NCBI GenBank assembly: GCA_024233135.1
Contig: JACKPZ010000001.1
Span: 240,874 to 304,873 of the forward strand
Source of the DNA: Akkermansiaceae bacterium
GTDB taxonomy: Bacteria; Verrucomicrobiota; Verrucomicrobiia; Verrucomicrobiales; Akkermansiaceae
Reading direction: 5' to 3'
DNA length: 64,000 nt
Shown: positions 1 to 9,400 of the stretch, piece after piece
How positions within the stretch are numbered: position 1 is the stretch's first letter
Layout of the letters: each line of letters opens with the position of its first letter
Program-made: the position numbers and the translations under genes
Notes under the pieces: model-generated
What the model was told of the DNA's origin: nothing
Seen by the model: only the letters and a program-made list of their open reading frames with translations
The model's database searches: none

Positions 1-2904
1 GCCCGATCCGACGACCGACTCGAACAGGTTCTCTCCGGCGCGGGTCTTCTGGTTGATGAAATCGACCATCACGAGCGAGTCGTTCACGACGACGCCGGCG
101 AGCGCGAGGATGCCGAAGACGGAGAGATAGGACGGGACGATGTCGAGGATGACATGCCCGGCCATCGCGCCGATCGCGCCGAAAGGCACGGCGAGCATCA
201 CGAAGAACGGCTGATAGAGCGAACGGAACGGGATGGCCAGAAGGGCGTAAAGCGCGAGAAACAAAGCGGTGCCGCCGATCATCGAGCGCTTCTTGGTTTC
301 CTCGTGCTCGGCGACGTATCCGGAATACCGCCATGAGAGTTCCGGGTGCTGGTTGAGCAGGCGGTCGAGCTCGGGCGCGAGGTTGCGCGCGATGGCCACG
401 ACATCGACCGTCTCGTCCTCGGGTTTCGCATCGACGCGGACGACCTGCGAGCCGTCGATGCGGTCGATGTCCGAGCGGGCGCGGGCGAATTCGGCGGTGG
501 CAACCGAACGGAACGGTGCCTCGCCGCCGGAGGGAGTGCGGATCCGCATGCTGTCGAGGGTGGAAAGCGACTGCCGCTGTTCCTGCGGGAGGCGCACCAT
601 CACGCGGATGTCGTCGCGCTCGCGTTGGACGCGCTGCGCCTGCTCGCCGAAAAACGCGGCGCGCACCTGGCGGGCCAGTTCGCGCTGGGTGAGCCCCAAC
701 TCCTCGCCCTCGGGACGGATCTTGATGATCAACTCGTCGCGGTTTCCTCCGGCGTTGCTCCACGCGTCCGCGATGCCGTCGTAGGACTCGATCATTTCTT
801 CGATCTGGCGCGTGACTTCCTCCTTGTCCGGACCCGTCGGTCCACGCACTTCGACGCGGATCGACTCGAGGTCATCGCCACCGCGGAAGCCACCGCCCCG
901 GTCGCCGGAGATCCAGAACGACTGCACGTCCGGCATATCGCCGACGAGTTCGGTCCAGCGTTTCGCGATCTCGCTGTTTTTGGGTCCCGGTTCGCTACGG
1001 AATCCGGGATCGAGCACCGAAATGGTGACGAAGCCGGTGCGCGGATCGACCCCGGGATGGCCCGACCAGCCGCCGCTGGAGGTGAGCGCGTCGCTGATGA
1101 GCGACTCACCGGTGCCGGGGTCGACAAACTCGCGGCGCAGCTCGGCCACGGCGGACTCGACGGTTTTGACACGCTCGTCGGTGACCTCGACGGGTGTGTC
1201 GCGCGGCATCCGGACCTGGGCGACGATGCGGTTGCGGTCGATCGACGGCATGTTCACGAAGCCGAGCGCACCGCTCTCGATGTATCCCGTGGCCGCCATG
1301 CCCGCGGCGAGGAATCCGGCGAGCGTGATGTAGCGGTGTTTCAGCGAGAACCGGAGCGCGGGTTCGTAGACTTTGGATACAAAGGCTTCCAGTCCATCCG
1401 CGATGAACTTTTGGAAACGCTCGAAGCGGTTGAAGCGCTTGCGATGCACCCGCACGTGCTTGAGGTGGCAGGGCAGGCAGAGTTTCGACTCGATGAGCGA
1501 GAAGATCAGCACCGCCGTGACCACGGGTGGGATCTGCTTGGTGAACGATCCGTAAAAGCCCTCGAAGAACAACAACGGCACGAACGCGACAATGGTGGTC
1601 AGCGCGCCGAAGGTGACGGGCACCGCGACCTCCTTCGTACCCTCGGTGGCGGCATCGAGCGGCGGCACTCCGTCGCGCAGCTTGATGTAGACGTTTTCCG
1701 CGGTGACGATGGCGTCATCGACGATGATGCCGACCACGATGATGAAGCCGAAGATGCTCATCACATTGGCGGTGATCCCGAAATACGGCATCAGGATGAA
1801 TCCGCCGGCGAAGGAAACCGGAATCCCCAACGTGACCCAGAACGCGATGCCCGGACGCAGGAACAAGCCGAGCACGACGAGCACCAGCAGGCTGCCCTGC
1901 AACAAACTGCCCAGCAAGGTCCCCAGCCGGCCCTCGAGTTCCTCCGACGAGTCGTCCCAGATGTGCAGCGTGATGCCTTCCGGAAATCTCGCGCTCGCCG
2001 TGGCCGCGTAGTTTTTCACCAGCGCGGCGATATCCAGCGCGTTCTCGTTCCCGAGGCGCAACGCCTCGACGAGCAGGCAGGGAGTGCCGTTGAAACGCAT
2101 GATCTTGCGGTTCTCCTCGAAGCCGTCCACCACGCGCGCCACCTTCGCCAGGCTGACCTCGGCGCCGGCCTCGTTGCGGATGACGATGTTTTCGAAATCC
2201 GAACGCACATACGCCTGCCCTTGCGAGCGGATCATCAGACTGCCCTCGTCGGTCTGGATCTCGCCGGCCGGCAGGTCGAGCGAAGACCGCTGGATGGCCG
2301 CCGTCAGGTCGGAAAACGTCAGTCCGTAGTCGCGCAACCGCATCGGGTCGGCCTCGATGGAAATCTCCATCGGGCTCGCACCCTGGACGTTCGCCTGGGA
2401 AATCCCGCGCATCTCGATGAGGTCGTCGCGCACCCGCCGCGCGGCTTTCAGCAGGTCGACTTCATCCATGTCGCCGGTCACGGCGATCTTGATGACGTCG
2501 AACCACATGTCGCTGTCCGGGATCTGGATCCGCGGCGGCTCGATCTCCTGCGGAAACGTGGTGATCCGGTCCACCCGGGTTTTCACCTCCTCCATCAGCT
2601 CCTTCGGGTTTCCCGACTCGTGGGCGATCACCCGCACCCTGCCGCTGCCGGACCGCGCCTCGGACTCGATGCGCTCGACGCCCTTGAGTCCCTCCAGCGC
2701 GCTCTCGATCGGGATGAGCACCGCGCGCTCGACATCCTGCGGACTGCCGCCGCGGTACGGCACGTTGATGTCGACCTGGTTGAACTTGATGGCCGGCTGG
2801 ACCTCCAGCGGCACCCGCTCCATGGCGGAGTAGCCTCCCCACAGCAGGATGGAGAGGATGAGGAAATTCGCGGCGATGTCGTTGCGTGCGAACCAGCGGA
2901 TCAT
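1..2904 (-). CDS. RND-family efflux permease (AcrB/HAE1-like), 3' end outside window
   Basis: Inner-membrane proton-driven RND pump subunit. About 968 residues are visible and the C-terminal end lies beyond position 1. The N-terminus (MIRWFARNDIAANFLIL) gives TM1; a periplasmic porter region with the PYRGGSPQDVERAV segment follows. The TM4 motif GIIVDDAIVTAEN carries the two adjacent aspartates used for proton relay, and the frame still reads a typical late-TM sequence (ENLFESVVGSG) at the window edge. The reading phase was checked at several points and stays constant, so no frameshift is apparent. It starts 45 bp after an Rrf2-type regulator on the same strand, so the two are probably co-transcribed. 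No membrane-fusion protein or TolC partner is visible, so the substrate cannot be assigned. Confidence 0.93.
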   Translation of the reverse strand, partial: MIRWFARNDIAANFLILSILLWGGYSAMERVPLEVQPAIKFNQVDINVPYRGGSPQDVERAVLIPIESALEGLKGVERIESEARSGSGRVRVIAHESGNPKELMEEVKTRVDRITTFPQEIEPPRIQIPDSDMWFDVIKIAVTGDMDEVDLLKAARRVRDDLIEMRGISQANVQGASPMEISIEADPMRLRDYGLTFSDLTAAIQRSSLDLPAGEIQTDEGSLMIRSQGQAYVRSDFENIVIRNEAGAEVSLAKVARVVDGFEENRKIMRFNGTPCLLVEALRLGNENALDIAALVKNYAATASARFPEGITLHIWDDSSEELEGRLGTLLGSLLQGSLLVLVVLGLFLRPGIAFWVTLGIPVSFAGGFILMPYFGITANVMSIFGFIIVVGIIVDDAIVTAENVYIKLRDGVPPLDAATEGTKEVAVPVTFGALTTIVAFVPLLFFEGFYGSFTKQIPPVVTAVLIFSLIESKLCLPCHLKHVRVHRKRFNRFERFQKFIADGLEAFVSKVYEPALRFSLKHRYITLAGFLAAGMAATGYIESGALGFVNMPSIDRNRIVAQVRMPRDTPVEVTDERVKTVESAVAELRREFVDPGTGESLISDALTSSGGWSGHPGVDPRTGFVTISVLDPGFRSEPGPKNSEIAKRWTELVGDMPDVQSFWISGDRGGGFRGGDDLESIRVEVRGPTGPDKEEVTRQIEEMIESYDGIADAWSNAGGNRDELIIKIRPEGEELGLTQRELARQVRAAFFGEQAQRVQRERDDIRVMVRLPQEQRQSLSTLDSMRIRTPSGGEAPFRSVATAEFARARSDIDRIDGSQVVRVDAKPEDETVDVVAIARNLAPELDRLLNQHPELSWRYSGYVAEHEETKKRSMIGGTALFLALYALLAIPFRSLYQPFFVMLAVPFGAIGAMAGHVILDIVPSYLSVFGILALAGVVVNDSLVMVDFINQKTRAGENLFESVVGSG

Positions 2905-2949
2905 GGCGGAAATGCGGAGGCGCGCCCCCCGGCGGAGCGCGCGGCCTGC

Positions 2950-3363
2950 TCAGATGTAAAACATCGGAGAGGAGGAATTGCTTGCAAGAGTTTCCAAGGT
3001 AATGCGCTCCATCGCCTGCCGGACATCGCCGGAAACCTGTTCCCACGCCTGCCGGACGGCGGTTCCCGACTCGCCGGATCGGGCCACGGAACACTGGAGC
3101 AGCGCCGGATCCACCGCCTCCACCACCTGCCGCAGGGTGATCAGGCCCGGAGCCCGGGCGAGCAGGTAGCCGCCGGACTTGCCACGGCGGCTCTCGATGA
3201 GCCCGGCGCGCCGGAGGTCGTTGAGAATCTGGACGAGGAAGTTTCCGGACACGGCTTCCCGTTGCGCGAGCTCGTCAAGCCGTGTAAGAGTCTTGCCGTC
3301 ATGGCGCTTCGCCAATTGGGCGGCGGCGCGACAGGCATACTCCAGCTTCTGCGAAATCTTCAT
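2950..3363 (-). CDS. Rrf2 family transcriptional regulator
   Basis: Small DNA-binding protein of 137 residues. The N-terminal winged helix is typical of Rrf2/IscR/CymR proteins (MKISQKLEYACRAAAQLA, then a recognition region around NFLVQILNDLRRAGLIESRRG and the wing GKSGGYLLAR). Only one cysteine lies in the effector region (LLQCSV), so the three-cysteine Fe-S cluster of IscR is absent. The ATG at 3363 matches the family N-terminus; an upstream extension in the same frame is not homologous-looking. It lies upstream of and co-directional with the RND permease, and is head-to-head with cysE with 37 bp between the chosen starts. By analogy to CymR it could respond to cysteine or sulfur status, but that is inference. 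Confidence 0.88.
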   Translation of the reverse strand: MKISQKLEYACRAAAQLAKRHDGKTLTRLDELAQREAVSGNFLVQILNDLRRAGLIESRRGKSGGYLLARAPGLITLRQVVEAVDPALLQCSVARSGESGTAVRQAWEQVSGDVRQAMERITLETLASNSSSPMFYI

Positions 3364-3400
3364 GAGCGAATCCCACCAGACCGGAACTCTCCCCGCCAGC

Positions 3401-4225
3401 ATGAATCCCGAACGGCTCTGCGGAGAGACGGCCACCGATATCGACAAGGTCTGGGAAACACTGCGTTCGGAGGCTCTCCGCGTGGTTTCCGACGAGCCGA
3501 AGCTCGCCCACCTCGTCGAGGACGTCGTGCTCGGCCGCGACTCGCTGGCCGCATCCCTCGGCGCCCGCCTCAGCCGACGGCTCGCCCGCTCCGACATGCC
3601 GCGCGACGCGATGGAGCCTCTTTTCACCTCGATGTTCCAGAGCCGTCCGGCCATCGTACTCCAGTGCGCGCGCGACCTGATGGCGATCTACGACCGCGAC
3701 CCGGCGTGTTTCTCGCCGCTCGAGCCGCTGTTGTTTTTCAAGGGTTTCCTGGCGCTGTCCACCCACCGCGTCGCCCACGAGCTGTGGCGCGACGAACGCC
3801 GCTGGCTTGCCCTCTATTTCCAGAGCCTCTGCTCCGAGGCCTTCGGCGTGGACATCCACCCGGCCGCCCGCATCGGCTGCGGCATTCTGCTCGACCACGC
3901 GACCTCCTTCGTCGTCGGTGAAACGGCGATCATCGAGGACAACGTATCGATCCTCCATGAAGTCACCCTCGGCGGCACCGGCAAGGAGTGCGGCGACCGC
4001 CACCCGGTCGTTCGCTCGGGCGTGCTGCTCGGCGCGGGTGCCAAGATCCTCGGCCGGGTCGAGATCGGTACCGGCGCCAAGGTTGGCGCGGGCAGCGTGG
4101 TGCTCACCGACGTGCCGCCGCACAAGACCGTCGCCGGCGTGCCCGCCGTGGTCGTCGGCGAGTCCAGTGAGGAAAACCCCGCCATCGCGATGAACCAGAA
4201 ACTCGATTGCCGCTTCCGAGACTGA
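3401..4225 (+). CDS. cysE: Serine O-acetyltransferase CysE
   Basis: Transfers acetyl from acetyl-CoA to L-serine, giving O-acetylserine, the committed step of cysteine synthesis in the cytoplasm. At 274 residues it is close to the E. coli enzyme. The N-terminal helical SAT domain (DIDKVWETLRSEALRV; LLFFKGFLALSTHRVAH) is followed by a left-handed beta-helix hexapeptide domain. Catalytic-region motifs are intact: VDIHPAARIG, LDHATSFVVGETA, LHEVTLGGTGK and GDRHP. The start at 3401 is chosen by alignment with the E. coli N-terminus. An in-frame ATG at 3362 would add 13 residues and overlap the Rrf2 start codon in a shared CATG. A lipoprotein gene follows after 4 bp. Confidence 0.95.
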   Translation: MNPERLCGETATDIDKVWETLRSEALRVVSDEPKLAHLVEDVVLGRDSLAASLGARLSRRLARSDMPRDAMEPLFTSMFQSRPAIVLQCARDLMAIYDRDPACFSPLEPLLFFKGFLALSTHRVAHELWRDERRWLALYFQSLCSEAFGVDIHPAARIGCGILLDHATSFVVGETAIIEDNVSILHEVTLGGTGKECGDRHPVVRSGVLLGAGAKILGRVEIGTGAKVGAGSVVLTDVPPHKTVAGVPAVVVGESSEENPAIAMNQKLDCRFRD

Positions 4226-4229
4226 AGTC

Positions 4230-5222
4230 ATGAAACCCGTCATCGTCATTGCCCTTACCCTGGCCGCCCTGCCGCTCGTTTCCTGCGACAAGGCGAAGGA
4301 ACTCGCATCCAAGGCGTCCGAGCTGAAGGAGGCCGTCGAGACCAAGAAGGCGAAGGCGGAAGGCACCCTCGCCGACCCCGAACTTCAGAAACTCGTCGAC
4401 CAGACGGACGAGGGCGTCATGTTCCGCAGCGATCTCCCCTTCCCCACCCGCATCGATGTCCGCACCACCCGCAAGGTCGTGCTGTCCGGGCGCTTCTTCC
4501 AAGCGTCCGAACTCGGCAGCGAGGCGAAGCAGGTAGAGGGCATCCAGACGACGGTCACCAAACTCGAACGCGCCGCCGGCGCCGTGCGTTACACCCTGCT
4601 CGACTCGGGATTCTCCAAACCCGTCGTCGAAGGAGCGGAAACGGCACCGATGGAATCCGCGGAGCAACCGCTGCCCGCGGCGGTGAACAAGAAACCGGTC
4701 ACCTTCCGCAAGGTCGGCGAGAAGTGGCGCACCGACGACAAGGAAGGTTTCCGCGCCGTCGTCCTCTCCAAGCAGCTCGGCCCGGTCTTCGATGACCTGC
4801 TCATCGACAACTCGCTCGCCGCGCGGCCGCTCTGGTTTCCCCAACGCCGCATCCACCTCGGCGAGGAGATGACGCTCACCGGAGACACCCTCAAGATGCT
4901 CGTCGCCGGCAAAGCGAAAGGAACGCTCAAGCTGAAGTTCGAGGCGATCGAGGCCGTCGAGGGACATCCGTGCGGCGTGTTCTCCGTCACCGGCGACCTC
5001 AGCCGCCGCCAGTTTCCCGACTTCGAGGGCAACTTCACCGACGAGGACATGACCATCGAGTCCGGGAAACTCTGGCTCTCGCTGCTCTATCCGATCGTCC
5101 TCAAGGAACAGCTCGACACCATCCAGACCATCAAGACCGGCGGCGGCGGCAACCTTGTCGCCCGCGGCCAGGGATCGGTGAAAATCAACGTCGTCCGCGA
5201 GTGGACGCGGCCGGAGAATTGA
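4230..5222 (+). CDS. Predicted lipoprotein, unknown function
   Basis: 330 residues. A lipoprotein signal peptide (MKPVIVIALTLAALPLVSC) puts the lipidated cysteine at residue 19. A short Lys/Glu/Ala-rich helical stretch follows (KAKELASKASELKEAV), then a mostly beta-rich domain with no motif I recognise. No TM segment follows the signal, so it should sit on the periplasmic or surface face of a membrane. It begins 4 bp after cysE and is probably in its transcription unit. Its stop codon lies one base from the stop of the convergent mnmA gene. I do not recognise the family. Confidence 0.8.
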   Translation: MKPVIVIALTLAALPLVSCDKAKELASKASELKEAVETKKAKAEGTLADPELQKLVDQTDEGVMFRSDLPFPTRIDVRTTRKVVLSGRFFQASELGSEAKQVEGIQTTVTKLERAAGAVRYTLLDSGFSKPVVEGAETAPMESAEQPLPAAVNKKPVTFRKVGEKWRTDDKEGFRAVVLSKQLGPVFDDLLIDNSLAARPLWFPQRRIHLGEEMTLTGDTLKMLVAGKAKGTLKLKFEAIEAVEGHPCGVFSVTGDLSRRQFPDFEGNFTDEDMTIESGKLWLSLLYPIVLKEQLDTIQTIKTGGGGNLVARGQGSVKINVVREWTRPEN

Positions 5223-5223
5223 A

Positions 5224-6300
5224 TCACTCCGCGCTTTCGAACACGCCGCCGCCCAACAGCCGGCCACCTTCGTAGAACGCGCAGATCTGCCCCGGCGAGA
5301 TCGCCCGCTGCGCTTTCGCGAAGGTCAGGCGGATCCGTCCGCCGCCCAGGTCCTCCACCGCCGCAGGCTCGGCGCGCGACCGGTAACGCGGCTGGGCTTC
5401 CACACGCTTCAACGATGCGATCGGCTCGTTGATCGACGACAGCGTGCCGACCACGCAAGTCTTCGCGTAGAGCCCGGACGAGTCCGGCGTGTCCCAGCCG
5501 ACGATGAGCCGGTTGTTCGCCAGGTCCTTGCCCACCACCACATACGCCATCCCCTCACGGGGAGAGGCGACGCCGTGGCCTTTCCGCTGGCCGAGCGTGT
5601 AAAGATGCAGCCCTTGGTGCCCGCCCATCACGCGGCCTTCGGTATCGACGATCTCGCCCGGGCTGTCCGGCACGTAGTGGCGCAGGAAATCACTCATCTT
5701 CACCTGTCCGAGAAAACAAATCCCCTGGCTGTCCTTCTTGGCCGCCACCGGAAGATCAAAACGTTTCGCCACCTCACGAACCTCCGGTTTCAACATCTCC
5801 CCGGTGGGAAACATCGCGTGCCCCACCTGCCGCGCCGTCATCAGCGAGAGGAAATAACTCTGGTCCTTGTTCGGATCCGCGCCGCGCAGAATCGCCGCGC
5901 CGGAGGCTCCATCCCGCCGGCGCGCGTAGTGCCCCGTCGCCACCCGCTCGAAACCCTGGCCGAGCGCGTAGTCGAGAAACACCCCGAACTTCATCTCGCG
6001 GTTGCACCAGACATCCGGATTCGGAGTCACGCCCGAGCGGTAGCCCTCGATCAGATAGTCCACGATCCGCCCGCGATACGAATCGATCAGATCGATCACC
6101 CGGAACTCGATCCCCAGTTTCCGCGCCACCGCGTGGGCATCCTCGATGTCCTGCTCCCACGGACAATCTCCCGGAATCCCCTCCTCGTTGATCCAGTTCT
6201 TCATGTATCCCGCCGCCACCTCATGACCCTGCTCGACAAGCAGCGCCGCCGCCACCGCGCTGTCCACGCCGCCCGAGAGTCCCACCAGCACCTTCGCCAT
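5224..6300 (-). CDS. mnmA: tRNA-specific 2-thiouridylase MnmA
   Basis: Inserts sulfur at position 2 of the wobble uridine (U34) of tRNA-Lys, -Glu and -Gln, taking persulfide sulfur from the relay chain and using ATP. 358 residues. The PP-loop SGGVDSAV sits at the N-terminus (KVLVGLSGGVDSA). The two catalytic cysteines are visible in VWCNREMKFG and QGICFLGQ, with TGHYAR and DQSYFL between them. The C-terminal beta-barrel ends with AISPGQICAFYEGGRLLGGG. The ATG at 6300 is chosen because it places the PP-loop near the N-terminus as in the family; 16 further in-frame residues upstream look non-coding. Monocistronic, convergent with the lipoprotein gene. Confidence 0.97.
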   Translation of the reverse strand: MAKVLVGLSGGVDSAVAAALLVEQGHEVAAGYMKNWINEEGIPGDCPWEQDIEDAHAVARKLGIEFRVIDLIDSYRGRIVDYLIEGYRSGVTPNPDVWCNREMKFGVFLDYALGQGFERVATGHYARRRDGASGAAILRGADPNKDQSYFLSLMTARQVGHAMFPTGEMLKPEVREVAKRFDLPVAAKKDSQGICFLGQVKMSDFLRHYVPDSPGEIVDTEGRVMGGHQGLHLYTLGQRKGHGVASPREGMAYVVVGKDLANNRLIVGWDTPDSSGLYAKTCVVGTLSSINEPIASLKRVEAQPRYRSRAEPAAVEDLGGGRIRLTFAKAQRAISPGQICAFYEGGRLLGGGVFESAE

Positions 6301-6428
6301 GCGGGAAGACTGGAACATCGGCCAGCAAAGAGCCAATCCGGAAGTCACCGTCAGACGGCATTACGGAGCGGACAAACCGGGCTCCACAGATCGGGGAGCG
6401 CATGCGGTGCGGCATCCCACCCGGACGC

Positions 6429-6463
6429 AAAAAACCCGGGGTCCCGAATTTCGGAACCCCGGG
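6429..6463 (-). terminator. Rho-independent terminator for the beta-helix protein gene
   Basis: Read on the minus strand, a long near-perfect GC-rich hairpin (stem CCCGGGGT.CCGAA paired with TTCGG.ACCCCGGG) is followed directly by a run of six T. It lies about 20 bp past the stop of the large secreted protein gene and upstream of mnmA. This is the clearest intrinsic terminator in the window. Confidence 0.9.
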
Positions 6464-6484
6464 CCTTGAAGTGAACCGCGGCGC

Positions 6485-9400
6485 TTACTTCAGCCGGATG
6501 AAGCGTTTGCTTCCCTTGGTGACCGGCGTGTTGTCACGCACTTTCAGGATCTTGTCGTTGTCGACGAGCACGGTGGTGTGCTTCTTGCCGCTGAACCAGT
6601 CGAGGAGGTTCGAGGAGACCTGGACGCTGTGCTTCGAGTCGTTCCAACCGGCGCCTTTCTTCACGACGAGCACCTTGTAGCGCTGGCCGTCGGAGGATTT
6701 GACGGTCGAGGCGATGGCATCGACACCCTTGGCGGATTTCCTCGTCGCGAAGAGGTCCTCGAACTCGTCGAGCAGGGACGATTTGCGGACCTTCGCCGAC
6801 TTGGCGACTCCCGAGCCGGTGATGTCGATGTTGAACGGGTTCTCATCGGCATCGTTGCTGGAGATCTTGACCTTCGCCGTGAAGGAGCCGGAGGACTTCG
6901 GCTTGAAGGACACGGTGAACTTGGTGGTCTCGCCGGGCTTGAGTTTCTTCACGGACGACTTGGTGAGCGTGTAGTGGTTGGTCGCGCCGGAGAGCTTGAC
7001 CTTGATGTCCTTGAGGGTGCTGGTTCCGCTGTTCTTGATGGTGAAGGTCTTCGCGTAGGTGAGACCGAGTTTCACCGAACCGAAGGAACGGGTGGCACCC
7101 GAGGCCAGTTCGTTGGACGGAGGTTGGGAAACCTGGATGTCCGGAGCGATGATGCCCTTGGTCTTGAGGGTGACGGTGAATTCAGCTTCGGCATCCGGGT
7201 CGCTGCTCTTGATCGAGAGGGTGGCGGAGGTGGAGCCGGTCTTGGCGGGATTCGCGGAGACAACGAGGGTGGTGCTGCCGCCCGCCGGAATCACCAGCTT
7301 GCCGGGTCTTCCGACGCTGAAGTCCTTCTTGTTGTTCCCCTTCACGCTGATGGTTCCGAGCGTGAGGCTCGCCTTGCCGGTGTTGCGGATGGTGAAAACC
7401 CGTCCGGAAGTCGATTTCACAGGCACATCGCCGAAAGAAACCGTGGACTTTCCATCGACGAGTCCGGTGCCGGAGGGGTACTCGACAGCGATGTCCGGCA
7501 CCAGGCCGGATCCGTTGAGGGTGACGGTGAACGGGTTCTCGTCGGGATCGTCGCTGGCGACACGCAGCGTCGCGGTGTGGTCACCATCGGCAAGCGGTTT
7601 GTAGGTCACCGAGAAACCGACCGCGCCGCCGGGAACCACCGGAGCGTTGCCCGGCTGGATCGCCGAGAAATTCGCGGCACCGGCACCGGTGAGCGACACC
7701 TGCAGGTCGTTCAGGTTCGAAAGACCGACGTTCTTGATGGTGAAGTTCCGGGTGACGGTTTTTCCGTTGGCCGTTCCGAAATTGACCGAGCTGGACCCGC
7801 TCACGAGCGGACTGCCGCCGGAAATCGACAATTCGATGTCCGGGACATGCTGAATGTCACCGAATTCATAGGCACCCATGTCCACATAGTCATCCTGGAT
7901 GCGGACAAAGCGCGCGATATCGGACGGGAGCCGCTCGCTGAAGTTGTTGTCGTCGTCGACGTCTTGGACGTCCAGCGGAACGAATGAGCGGTAGTCGATA
8001 TCAGGATCCCGAGCGGTGCCTAGGGCGGCGCTGCCGGCCGAGATTCGGAGTCCGTCGTCCAACGTGCCGAAAATATCATCGGGGCCATCCGGATCCGCAA
8101 CATCAACGAACAACGGATCAGCGTTGACCAAGGTGTCAGAAGTCACACCGAGGTAACGATCACTTCCACCGATTGAGGTGACCGAGGCGATCCCGCCGTT
8201 AACGACGTTCTGCGCGAAGCCTGACGGCGTCGGATAATTCAAATCCGTGTTGCGGAGGACACCCGTTTCAACAACCTGAATCAGATTGGTCAGATCAACA
8301 CCGCTTCCCGTCGTCGCCGTGTTCCAGAAGATGTTGTTCACGATCCGCAGAACCCCTTCGCACAGCACGGCCGCTCCTTCGTTTCCGGCGCCATTATCAA
8401 CAAAGGTAGAGTTGGCGATGATCAGGGAGTTTTCTTCGGGATCGGCATCGATCACCACGGCACCACCTCTGAACTGAGTGATGTTCGCGACAAAAACACA
8501 GTTCGTAATGGTCGAGTTCCCTCCGGAGATGTGGAATGCGCCTCCGCCTCCGGAGCCCCGCGTCGGCCCATCGTTGCCTGCGAATCCCACACCGCTCTCG
8601 TTGGCCGAGAACCAGCAACTCACCGCAGCAGCCGAACTGGCATCGATCGCACCTCCACTACAGATGGAGTCGGTCGCGGATGCGTTGGCGATCGCGCTGT
8701 TGTTGTCGAATCTGCAGCGCTTCAACGAAACGGGTCCGCTGATCGCACCACCCGAGACAATCGCATCTCCGCCGTTCGTCTCGGCAGAGTTTCCAATGAA
8801 TTCACAATTCAGCGCATCCACCGCACCAGCAATCGCACCGCCGATCGCCGTGCTGTCATCAGCTGCGACGGCGCTGGAAGTGACCGAATTGCCTTCGAAT
8901 CTGCAATCGACGGCGTCCACATCACCCGCGATCGCTCCTCCGGTCCCGATCGAGTTGTCGTCATCATTCGAAGGCTCAGCGATGACGAAGTTGTCAATGA
9001 ACTCGCAGTCCGTCGCATCGACATCACCGCTGACCGCTCCTCCGGTCCCACTGGACGTCGCGAGGAAATAGGTTTCAACGCCATTGTCCTCGAACCTGGA
9101 ATTCGTCGCGACAACTTTTCCGGAACCACCAACAATCATGACCGCTCCACCAGACTCAATCGCCCGATTCTCAATGAAGATGCAATCGTTGACCCTCAGC
9201 GTTGCACCACCACTCAGATAGCAACCGCCACCGCGGTCATATTCCGGGAGATTGGGGTAGGCCCACGAAAGCGAACCGTTGGCATTGCCGCCGGTGACGG
9301 TGAGTCCGTCGAGCAGGACGCTCTGGGTCGCCTTGATGACATGGAGCGACCAGAAGATTTCCTCACCGGCTCCCTGCCAGATCTTGCCGGAAAGGATGGT

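Noticed and set aside
346..3921. A 3.5-kb open frame on the plus strand across the RND permease, its regulator and cysE
   Set aside because: It is the antisense shadow of convincing coding on the minus strand and, in cysE, of another frame; high GC leaves antisense frames open. No domain is recognisable.
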